From Leucobacter sp042726155 (GTDB lineage Bacteria; Actinomycetota; Actinomycetes; Actinomycetales; Microbacteriaceae): a stretch of DNA of 64,000 nt. A program made the position numbers and the translations under genes. The number at the start of each line of letters is the position of its first letter. Positions within the stretch are counted from its first letter, which is position 1. A model generated the notes under the pieces. It saw only the letters and a program-made list of their open reading frames with translations. It was not told where the DNA came from and ran no database searches. Location of the stretch: the NCBI RefSeq assembly GCF_042726155.1, contig NZ_JBHXHV010000001.1:992001-1056000 (forward strand), read 5' to 3'. Shown here piece after piece: positions 7,447 through 14,765 of the stretch.

Positions 7447-8991
7447 ATGAGCGTTGTGATTGACCCTGCATTCGATCCCGTCCCCTCCCTCGCCGCTGAG
7501 GCTTCAGTGCGCGTTATCGCCGGCGGTGCTGCCGACGATGCCGCGGCCGCCGCGCGATTCGTGCGCGGCGATGGCGACCTGCCCGCCGGTCTCGGCGACC
7601 TCAGTCGAGACGCGCTGGCCGCCGCCGGTTTCACCGGGAGCAAGAACCAGACGCTGGTGCTTCCGGGCGCTCAGCTGCGCGTGCTCGTGGGCACCGGTGA
7701 CGGCATCAAGACCGCCGCCCACCTGCGCGACGCGGTCGCTGCGTTCACCCGCGCTGCCCGCGAGGCGAGCGAGCTTGCCGTCGATCTCAGCGATGTGTTG
7801 GCCGGGGCAGACGAGCTCGCGGCGGCCGATGCCGCCCTCGCCGTGACCGAGGGCGCGCTGCTCGCTCGGTACCGGTTTGACGCGCTGAAGGGTGACCCGC
7901 ACACCGTCGCGCTCGAGGCGCTCACGATTCTCGTGCCCGAGGCCGACGTTGAGGCCGCCACCGCCGGAGTTGAGCGGGGCAAGATCCTGGCCCGTTCGGC
8001 GTCTGTCGCCCGCGACCTCGCGAACACGCCGCCGCGGCACCTCAGTGCTGAAAAGTTCGCCGAGGTGATCGAGCGGCTCGCGCCTGATTTCGGTCTCGAC
8101 GTCGAGGTGTTCGATCGCGCACAGCTCATCGAGCTCGGCGCGGGCGGCCTGCTCGGTGTAAACGCCGGCAGTGTTGAAGAGCCTCGCATGATTAAGGTCT
8201 CGTACCGACCCGCTGACCCCGAGGGTCACCTCGCGCTGATCGGCAAGGGCATCATGTACGACTCGGGCGGCATCAGCCTGAAGCCCTCGAACGCCATGCA
8301 CGCCGCGATGAAGTTCGACATGATGGGCGCCGGTTCGGTGTTCTCCTCCATGATCGCGCTCCGCGACCTCGGCGCGAAGACCGCGGTTACCGGCTGGCTG
8401 ATGTGCACCGACAACATGCCGTCGGGCAGCGCGACCAAGCTCGGCGACGTGCTCACCATTCGCGGCGGCAAGACCGTCGAGGTGAAGAACACCGACGCCG
8501 AGGGGCGACTCGTGCTCGCCGACGGGCTCGTGCTCGCAACCGAAGATCGCACGATCGACGAGCGCCGCCCCGACGCCATCGTTGATATTGCCACGCTGAC
8601 CGGGGCGGCTATGGCCGCCCTTGGAACCCGCACCGCCGCGATGCTCGCGAACAACGATGAGGTAGCGGCCCAGCTGCAGGCCGCGGCCGACGCGACCGAC
8701 GAGAACATCTGGCGCTTCCCGCTCGACCACCGGTACCGCGAGCAGCTCAAGTCGAACGTTGCTGACCTGTCGAACATTGGCGGCCAGTACGCCGGCGTGA
8801 TTCTCGCCGCACTCTTCCTGAACGAGTTCGTCGACGATACGCCGTGGGGTCACCTCGACATCGCCGGCACGATGCAGGCGGAGAGCGATGACCTGTGGCG
8901 CTCCGTCGGTTCGACCGGCTTCGGCGCGCGCCTGCTCGCCGAGTACGCGACGAACTTCGTCGCCTCGCCCGCTCAGACGACGGGGGAGTGA
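7447..8991 (+). CDS. pepA: Leucyl aminopeptidase (M17, PepA)
   Basis: A 514-residue cytosolic metallo-aminopeptidase that removes N-terminal residues from peptides using two divalent metal ions. The M17 signature is intact: GKGIMYDSGGISLKPSNAM with the catalytic Lys and metal ligand Asp, KFDMMGAG, and NTDAEGRLVLADGL. The N-terminal non-catalytic domain (about 1-165) is followed by the catalytic domain; length is normal for the family. The Met at 7447 is chosen because the protein then begins at the usual position and a -10 box lies just upstream. The next gene, an M18 aminopeptidase, starts 5 nt downstream, so the two peptidases form a peptide-recycling operon. Confidence 0.95.
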   Translation: MSVVIDPAFDPVPSLAAEASVRVIAGGAADDAAAAARFVRGDGDLPAGLGDLSRDALAAAGFTGSKNQTLVLPGAQLRVLVGTGDGIKTAAHLRDAVAAFTRAAREASELAVDLSDVLAGADELAAADAALAVTEGALLARYRFDALKGDPHTVALEALTILVPEADVEAATAGVERGKILARSASVARDLANTPPRHLSAEKFAEVIERLAPDFGLDVEVFDRAQLIELGAGGLLGVNAGSVEEPRMIKVSYRPADPEGHLALIGKGIMYDSGGISLKPSNAMHAAMKFDMMGAGSVFSSMIALRDLGAKTAVTGWLMCTDNMPSGSATKLGDVLTIRGGKTVEVKNTDAEGRLVLADGLVLATEDRTIDERRPDAIVDIATLTGAAMAALGTRTAAMLANNDEVAAQLQAAADATDENIWRFPLDHRYREQLKSNVADLSNIGGQYAGVILAALFLNEFVDDTPWGHLDIAGTMQAESDDLWRSVGSTGFGARLLAEYATNFVASPAQTTGE

Positions 8992-8996
8992 ACGCC

Positions 8997-10349
8997 GTGG
9001 CCCGCTCGCTGTTGCAGGATCGCGATACGTACATCAGTGCGTTCGGCGATTTCGTCTCGGCATCGCCGAGCTCGTACCACGCTGCCGGCGCGCTGGCCGA
9101 GACGCTTGCCGCTGCCGGGTTTACCGCGCACGACGAGACCGCAGCGTGGAGCCCGCTGACCGCGGGCGGTCGCGGATTCGTGCGACGCGACGGCGCGGTT
9201 ATTGCGTGGCGCGCTGGCGCGGATGTTGACGCGGTGAGCCCGGTGCGCGTGCTCGGCGCCCATACCGACTCGCCCGGTTTCGTGGTGAAGCCGCGCCCCG
9301 ACTTCGAATCGGACGGCTGGGCGCAGGTCGGCGTCGAGATTTACGGCGGGCCGCTGCTGACCTCGTGGCTCGACCGCGATCTCGGCTTCGCGGGCCGCAT
9401 CGTCACCCGCGACGGCGTCGAACACCTCGTGCGCACCGGCGCCGTTGCCCGCATTCCGCAGCTCGCGATTCATCTCGACCGCGATGCGAACAAGGCAATG
9501 ACACTCGATCGACAGCGCCACACGCAGCCGATCATCGGTATCGCCGGTGAAGACCTGTCGGTGCTGTCGCTGCTCGTGCGCGAGCTCGGCGGAGGAGCCC
9601 GCAGCGGATCGGGCCGCGGCCGCGCCGCCGCCCGATCCGCTGCTCGCGCCGCCCTCACCGCCGAAGACGTCGTCGGCGTCGACGTGCGGCTCTACGACAC
9701 GCAGGCCCCGCAGCGCATCGGCGCTCAGGCCGAGCTGTTTGCATCGCCGCGCCTCGATAATCTGACCTCGACGTACGCGGGCCTCGTCGCGTTGCTCGAA
9801 ACCGAGCCCGACCCGGGCACGATCTCGATGGTCGCGGCGTTCGACCACGAGGAGCTCGGGTCGAATACTCGCTCGGGTGCTGCCGGCCCCTTCCTCGCCG
9901 ACGTGCTCGACCGGCTGCGCGCCGGGCTCGACGCAACGGGCGAAGATTCGGCTCGCGCACTGGCCGCGTCGTGGTGCTTGTCGGCCGACGCGGGGCACTC
10001 GGTGCACCCGAACTACCCCGAAAAGCACGACCCGCGGGTGCGCCCGTTGGCCGGGCGGGGACCGATGCTGAAGATCAACGCGAACCAGCGCTACGCGAGC
10101 GATGCGCACGGCGCTGCGCTCTGGAGCCGCCTGGGCGCGGCTGCCGAGGTGGCGACCCAGGAGTTCGTGTCGAACAACACGGTGCCCTGTGGATCAACGA
10201 TCGGTCCGATCACAGCCACTCGCATCGGCATTCGCACCGTCGACGTGGGTGTTCCGCTGCTGTCCATGCACTCCGCGCGCGAGCTCGGGCACATCGACGA
10301 CCTGTTCGGTCTTGCGAAGCTCACGGGGGCCTTCTTCGCCGGCGCCTAG
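8997..10349 (+). CDS. M18 family aminopeptidase (aspartyl aminopeptidase type)
   Basis: A 450-residue dinuclear zinc aminopeptidase of family M18 that releases N-terminal, often acidic, residues from peptides. Metal-binding and catalytic segments are visible: GAHTDSPGF (His and Asp ligands), FDHEELGSN (bridging/catalytic Glu pair), and MHSARELGHIDD (final His). I place the start at the GTG at 8997, 8 nt after GGGGGAG; a GTG at 8988 is also possible and would overlap the pepA stop. Reading from further upstream within pepA is not family-like. An Arg/Ala-rich insert around residues 200-225 (SGRGRAAARSAARAAL) is not usual for the family. Confidence 0.92.
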   Translation: MARSLLQDRDTYISAFGDFVSASPSSYHAAGALAETLAAAGFTAHDETAAWSPLTAGGRGFVRRDGAVIAWRAGADVDAVSPVRVLGAHTDSPGFVVKPRPDFESDGWAQVGVEIYGGPLLTSWLDRDLGFAGRIVTRDGVEHLVRTGAVARIPQLAIHLDRDANKAMTLDRQRHTQPIIGIAGEDLSVLSLLVRELGGGARSGSGRGRAAARSAARAALTAEDVVGVDVRLYDTQAPQRIGAQAELFASPRLDNLTSTYAGLVALLETEPDPGTISMVAAFDHEELGSNTRSGAAGPFLADVLDRLRAGLDATGEDSARALAASWCLSADAGHSVHPNYPEKHDPRVRPLAGRGPMLKINANQRYASDAHGAALWSRLGAAAEVATQEFVSNNTVPCGSTIGPITATRIGIRTVDVGVPLLSMHSARELGHIDDLFGLAKLTGAFFAGA

Positions 10350-10460
10350 GGAGCATCGCGGCCCGGCTAGCTCGACACTTCGTATTTCGGATAGCGCTTT
10401 GCCAGCCGGTGCAGCATTCTTGTCACACAAACGTTATTAGCGTCGTGATAAGGGGACATT

Positions 10461-10904
10461 GTGCACCGAGAGGAGTTCAAAGCCGCTATGCGCCAGTGGC
10501 AGACCGGTGTCTGCCTGGTGACGAGCGGCGTCGGGGCCGATGAGGCCCCGGTCGGGCTCGTCTGCAATTCCTTCACGGCGCTCTCGCTTGACCCGCCGCT
10601 GATCAGCTGGGCCGTCGATCACGGCTCCTCCGCGATCGACGCCTGGCGTCGCGCTGAGTCGTTCGCGCTGCACGTCCTGCCGCATCGTGAACGCCCCCTC
10701 GACGACCCGCTCGTCGCCCAATTCGCGCGCCGCGGTGGCGACAAGTTCGATGGTCTGCAGTTCGTCTCGAACGCGCACGGCGATCCGGTGTTCCCGGAAT
10801 TGACGACGCGTTTCGACTGCGTACTGTACGAGCGCATCAGTATCGGCGATCATGATCTCATGGTGGGCCGACCGACCTCTGTCATTCACCCACCACAGAA
10901 TTGA
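10461..10904 (+). CDS. Flavin reductase domain protein (HpaC-like)
   Basis: A 147-residue flavin reductase-like protein from a GTG start behind AGGGGAC. Family landmarks are QWQTGVCLVTSG near the N terminus, GLVCNSFTALSLDPPLISWAV (flavin binding) and FALHVLP. Such enzymes reduce FMN or FAD with NAD(P)H and pass the reduced flavin to a partner monooxygenase. The partner is very likely the LLM oxygenase beginning 5 nt downstream (10910). The third gene of the set is an AraC regulator. It is shorter than the flavin reductase at 37777-38349 and only distantly related. Confidence 0.88.
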   Translation: MHREEFKAAMRQWQTGVCLVTSGVGADEAPVGLVCNSFTALSLDPPLISWAVDHGSSAIDAWRRAESFALHVLPHRERPLDDPLVAQFARRGGDKFDGLQFVSNAHGDPVFPELTTRFDCVLYERISIGDHDLMVGRPTSVIHPPQN

Positions 10905-10909
10905 GCATC

Positions 10910-12016
10910 ATGACACGCGACATCCTCAACGGCGAAGATTTCACACTCGGTCTCTTCTCACCCAACTGCTCCGGCGGGCTCGCCGTCACCAAGATCCCGG
11001 AGCGCTGGAGCGCGAGCTGGGAAGACAATCTCGCGCTCGCCCGCGCCGCCGAGGCCGCAGGCATCGACTTCCTGCTGCCGATCGCACGCTTTATCGGCTA
11101 CCAGGGCGAAACGAATTTTCACGGATCAGTGCTCGACCCCATCGTGTGGGCAGCCGGTCTACTCGCGAGCACGTCGCGCATCAACGTCTTCTCAACCGTG
11201 CACACCGCCTTCAACAATCCGATGGTGGTGGCGAAGCAATTGGCGACGCTCGATCAGATCGGTGGCGGCGGGCGGGCGGGGCTCAACGTTGTCGCCGGTT
11301 GGAACCTCCCGGAGTATGAGGCGCTCGGTGCTCCGATGCCAGAAGCCCACGATGACCGCTACGGCTTCGCGGCCGAGTGGCTCGACATTATCGACCGCGC
11401 GTGGAGCGAGCCGGGCAAGTTTCAGTACGACGGCAAATTCTATCAGTTGCGCGACAGCGAATCAGAGCCGAAGCCGCTCGGTGGTCGCGTGCCCATCTTG
11501 AATGCCGGGTCTTCGCCGCAGGGCCGTGACTTCGCCGCGCACTACTCCGACTTCGCGTTCACGATCATTCCGGACGCGCAGACCGGCGCGGGCATCGCGG
11601 CGAGCATGAAGGAGGACGCGCGAAGCCGTTACGGCCGCGATGTTGGCGTGCTCACCCTCGGGCACGTCGTGTGCCGCGAGAGCCGTGCCGAGGCAGAAGA
11701 TTACCTCGCGTACTACGCCGATGAGAACGCCGACTGGGGCGCGGTTGACTACCTCATGACGCTGCAGGGCATGCACGCGCAATCGTTCACCCCCGAGATG
11801 CTGCAGACCATGCGCTCGCGCTTCGCTTCAGGGCACGGCTCGCTCCCGATCATCGGCACGCCAGAGGACGTCGCAGAGCAAATCCGTGAAATCAGCGACG
11901 CCGGAATCGACGGCATGACGCTCGCCTTCGTCGACTACACCGCCGAGGTCACCCAGTTCGGGCACGACGTCATGCCGATCCTCGAACGCATGGGAGTGCG
12001 CAAGCCGCGCGGGTAG
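10910..12016 (+). CDS. LLM-class flavin monooxygenase (RutA/SfnG-like)
   Basis: A 368-residue luciferase-like monooxygenase. It matches the RutA type of two-component enzymes: an N-terminal strand ending FSPNCSGG, DFLLPIARFIGYQG, STSRINVFSTVHTAFNNPMVVAKQ, GRAGLNVVAGWNLPEYEALG, and ILNAGSSPQGRDFAAHYSDF. These enzymes use reduced flavin from a separate reductase to cleave C-N, C-S or similar bonds. The reductase gene lies directly upstream and an AraC gene starts 2 nt downstream, so the unit is self-contained. Substrate is not evident; pyrimidine ring opening, dialkyl sulphones and amides are all known for relatives. A TTG at 10901 is a less likely start. Confidence 0.87.
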   Translation: MTRDILNGEDFTLGLFSPNCSGGLAVTKIPERWSASWEDNLALARAAEAAGIDFLLPIARFIGYQGETNFHGSVLDPIVWAAGLLASTSRINVFSTVHTAFNNPMVVAKQLATLDQIGGGGRAGLNVVAGWNLPEYEALGAPMPEAHDDRYGFAAEWLDIIDRAWSEPGKFQYDGKFYQLRDSESEPKPLGGRVPILNAGSSPQGRDFAAHYSDFAFTIIPDAQTGAGIAASMKEDARSRYGRDVGVLTLGHVVCRESRAEAEDYLAYYADENADWGAVDYLMTLQGMHAQSFTPEMLQTMRSRFASGHGSLPIIGTPEDVAEQIREISDAGIDGMTLAFVDYTAEVTQFGHDVMPILERMGVRKPRG

Positions 12017-12018
12017 GC

Positions 12019-12969
12019 ATGGCTGAATCGTTCCTCTCCGATCACCCGGTGATTCACGCTGCCGACGCCGGGCGGCTGAGGGACGCCGTCGATGGGCTCA
12101 CGGGCTACGATCACGCGGTTGTCGACGCCACGGGTCTGGTCGGACGACCCCGCGGCACCGTCAACGGACTCAGGATCGGCGAGCTCTCGCTCGTGTTTGT
12201 CGCCTACGCCGCTCAGGTGCGCGTGTTCGCGCCGCCGACGCGCGATCAAGTGGTGCTGGTCGTCCCGCTCGGCCCGATGCGCGTCGAAACCGCCGGTCGC
12301 GTCACGCTGCTTGACCAGCCGTTCGTGCTGTCGGGCGTAGCCGAGACGACGATGCTGCCGGACCCGTTCGCGGGTGCGCTGGTCGGCGCCATCCACGTCT
12401 CCGAGGTGACGGCGCTGCTGCGAGAGGGATTCGGTGCGGAGCGCGAGTTCGCTGTCGACCTCGCGCAGGCCCGGCCGATCCCGGTGAACGCGGGCGCCGC
12501 GCTGCGCCGGGTGTGGTCGGCGTTTGCGCGTGATCCGGGTGACGATGCTTCGCTGCTGCTCGACCGGTTGGCGATCGGGCTCGCGCCCTTCGTGAGTTAC
12601 GGCTCGGGGGAGTCACTTGTTGGCGGGCCGCCCGCGTATCTCACCGAGGCGGTGAGGCTGCTGCGGCGGCGCCTGGCAGAACCCGACTCCCTCGTGGGCC
12701 TCGCGGACACCGTCGGGATCGGCACGCGGCAGTTGCAGCTCGCGTTTCAGGCCCACCTCGGCCGCACGGCGCAGGAGTATCTGCGCGATGCCAGGCTTGA
12801 TCGTGCGTGGTCCCTGCTGCGCGCGGCGGGCGGTACGGCGGGCGGTACGGCGGGCGGGCAGGTGACCGTGGCGCAGGTTGCTGCCGAGGTCGGCATTCCG
12901 CACTCGGGTCGCTTCTCGCGCTATTTCGCCGAACGCTTCGGCCTCCGCCCGTCGGACCTGCTGAGCTGA
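12019..12969 (+). CDS. AraC-family transcriptional regulator
   Basis: A 316-residue regulator with an AraC-binding-like N-terminal domain (about 1-170) and a C-terminal pair of helix-turn-helix motifs (LVGLADTVGIGTRQLQLAFQAHLG and VAQVAAEVGIPHSGRFSRYFAERFG-L-PSDLLS). Placed 2 nt after the LLM monooxygenase gene, it probably controls the 10461-12969 operon in response to the substrate. The linker between the two HTH motifs carries a repeated Gly-Gly-Thr-Ala run encoded by a near-perfect 12-nt repeat (about 12829-12860), an insertion not normal for the family and a possible slippage site. Confidence 0.9.
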   Translation: MAESFLSDHPVIHAADAGRLRDAVDGLTGYDHAVVDATGLVGRPRGTVNGLRIGELSLVFVAYAAQVRVFAPPTRDQVVLVVPLGPMRVETAGRVTLLDQPFVLSGVAETTMLPDPFAGALVGAIHVSEVTALLREGFGAEREFAVDLAQARPIPVNAGAALRRVWSAFARDPGDDASLLLDRLAIGLAPFVSYGSGESLVGGPPAYLTEAVRLLRRRLAEPDSLVGLADTVGIGTRQLQLAFQAHLGRTAQEYLRDARLDRAWSLLRAAGGTAGGTAGGQVTVAQVAAEVGIPHSGRFSRYFAERFGLRPSDLLS

Positions 12970-12984
12970 GTGGGCTCTTACCTG

Positions 12985-13087
12985 CGCCGAGCCCCTCCCG
13001 TTTCGCCGAACCCCTTGCGATAGAGCGCATTTCGCATAGGGACTCGGCGAGGTCAGGAGGGCTCGGCGAGGTGGGAGGGGCTCGGCG
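12985..13087. repeat. GC-rich inverted and tandem repeat between convergent genes
   Basis: CGCCGAGCCCCTCCC (12985-12999) is the exact reverse complement of 13073-13087. The right arm is preceded by two related CTCGGCGAGGT copies spaced about 19 bp apart. The element sits between the convergent AraC and iorB genes, where it could act as a bidirectional transcription stop. A related palindrome with the same GAGCCCCTCCC core is at 43443-43482. Confidence 0.6.
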
Positions 13088-13100
13088 CCCCGGCTCCGCG

Positions 13101-14765
13101 CTAGGCGGGCTGGGCTGCCAGCGAGGTCAGGGCCTTGTCGAGAGCCTTTCCGTCTTCGTCCACGAGGGCCGCCTTGGTGAGGCGCGCGAGCGTGGGAGCC
13201 GCATCTGCGCGGCCGCGCAGTGTCGGCACGGTGGCAATGAGTTTCGCGAAGCTCTCCGAACCGTGCGAGTGCGTCTCACCGTAGCCCTTGAGTACGCGGG
13301 CGCACGTGGCGATCTCGCACGCGAGCGCGTAATCCTCAGCGGCGACGTCGATGATGAGATCCAGCCACGCATCGATCGCGATCTGTTCACGTCCGTACCG
13401 CAGCGACCGGGGGCGCATGGGGCGCATCGCGGCCATGATCCAGAGCATGCTGTAGCCGGTGACCGACGTCGTGTTGATGATCATGCCGTCGCGCGTAACC
13501 GCACCGACGACGCGGGCAAACAGCTTCGAGCGTGAGAGCGCGCGACCGAGCGCGGTCGGCAGCGTGTCGGTGATCTCGTCGACCTGCGGGTGCAAGAACT
13601 CGCGCACCTGGGTGAGCTGACCGCTGTCTGCTTTCGCCTCAACGCGTACGCCGTCCATGCGACGCGTGCGCAACTTCTGCAGCGCGACGTGGATGGTGTC
13701 CTGGTAGGTCATCCAGAGGGCCGCGTGGCGGGCGACCTCGACCGAGAGCTCCGCCTCGGGATGCCCCTCCTCGAACGGGAGGACGCGCGCGGCACGATCC
13801 AAAAACAGGTCTGTGTAGTCGGGGCCCTGGTAGAGCGCCGTGCGCACGCAGCCGTGCACCACCATCGAGCGCGCCGCCTCCGGGAACCGCGGGATGCGAT
13901 CCATGCGGTCTGCGATCTTCGGGCCGACGAGGCTCCGTGGGTTCGACGTCGCGAGTTCGCGGTGCCGCTTGGCCTCTGCCTCGGCGGCTTCCTCTTCAGG
14001 ATCGCGCGGCCTGCGTCGGCCGATCGTGACGCGCACGGGGCCGAGCCCGGAAGGCTGCGGGTCAGCGGCGGCCAGCTCTGCCGCCTGGGCGGCCTCAGCC
14101 GCTTCAACCGCCGCGCGCTGCGCTGTCTCGAACCCCAGGCCAAACGCCTTCAACGAGCGTTCAACGGCCTTGCCCGACCGGATGAGCGCCGCCTCGAACT
14201 GCTCGCGCCCGATCGGCAACGCATTCGACCCCGCCAGCGCGCCGAACAGTGACGACGAGATAACGCTTCCCGCCTGCGCGGCGAGCGCGTTGAAGTCGGC
14301 GGCGATGAGCTGCTTCGAACCGGCACGGGCTGAGCTCACGAGGCTCTCGTCATCAACGCGCCCATCGCCGAGCGCGATCTTCTCGGTGATCGAGTACACG
14401 CGGTTCGTTGACGCGATGAGCGTCGTGCGGTCGGGTGTGCTGAAGCCGCGCTGCACCGCTCGCCCGGCCTCCATCAGCTCGGAGGCGATCACCACGTCAA
14501 CCTGGCCCGGTGTCGGGAAGAGGCTGAGGATCGGTTCGCTGCGGGGGCTGCCGGGTGTCGAGGTGTCGTCTCGCGGAAAGAGCTCGACGTAGTACACGGT
14601 CGCGCCGGTGCGCTGGGCGACGCCGGCGACTGAGGTGCTCTGGGTGACGTACCCGGAATCCTCACCGAGTGACACGATCCAATCGGCGAGCACGCCGCCG
14701 CCCTCGCCGCCCATCGCCAGAATTGCGATGGTGATGGGCCTGCGTCCGGTGTGCCAGGTGCTCAT
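13101..14765 (-). CDS. iorB: Indolepyruvate oxidoreductase subunit beta family protein
   Basis: A 554-residue subunit of a 2-oxoacid:acceptor oxidoreductase. The N-terminal part (about 1-200) is the gamma-type POR domain: ILAMGGEGGGVLADWIVSLGE, QSTSVAGVAQRTGATVYYVEL, and VDVVIASELMEAGRAVQRGF. The longer C-terminal half (after an Ala/Glu-rich linker near 230-270) is the extension seen in large aerobic iorB-type proteins, twice the size of archaeal IorB. Its ATG overlaps the iorA stop (ATGA), so the pair is translationally coupled. Together they would decarboxylate an aryl 2-oxoacid to the aryl-CoA. In this locus isatinate (2-aminophenylglyoxylate) is a chemically attractive substrate, but that is inference. 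Confidence 0.88.
   Translation of the reverse strand: MSTWHTGRRPITIAILAMGGEGGGVLADWIVSLGEDSGYVTQSTSVAGVAQRTGATVYYVELFPRDDTSTPGSPRSEPILSLFPTPGQVDVVIASELMEAGRAVQRGFSTPDRTTLIASTNRVYSITEKIALGDGRVDDESLVSSARAGSKQLIAADFNALAAQAGSVISSSLFGALAGSNALPIGREQFEAALIRSGKAVERSLKAFGLGFETAQRAAVEAAEAAQAAELAAADPQPSGLGPVRVTIGRRRPRDPEEEAAEAEAKRHRELATSNPRSLVGPKIADRMDRIPRFPEAARSMVVHGCVRTALYQGPDYTDLFLDRAARVLPFEEGHPEAELSVEVARHAALWMTYQDTIHVALQKLRTRRMDGVRVEAKADSGQLTQVREFLHPQVDEITDTLPTALGRALSRSKLFARVVGAVTRDGMIINTTSVTGYSMLWIMAAMRPMRPRSLRYGREQIAIDAWLDLIIDVAAEDYALACEIATCARVLKGYGETHSHGSESFAKLIATVPTLRGRADAAPTLARLTKAALVDEDGKALDKALTSLAAQPA

Noticed and set aside
7504..8853. A 449-codon minus-strand frame inside pepA
   Set aside because: Antisense shadow; the plus strand encodes a full M17 aminopeptidase with both signatures.
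13073..13087. Repeated CTCGGCG units considered as a CRISPR-like array
   Set aside because: Only two to three short GC-rich units, no unique spacers of constant length and no cas genes; better explained as a palindromic repeat.
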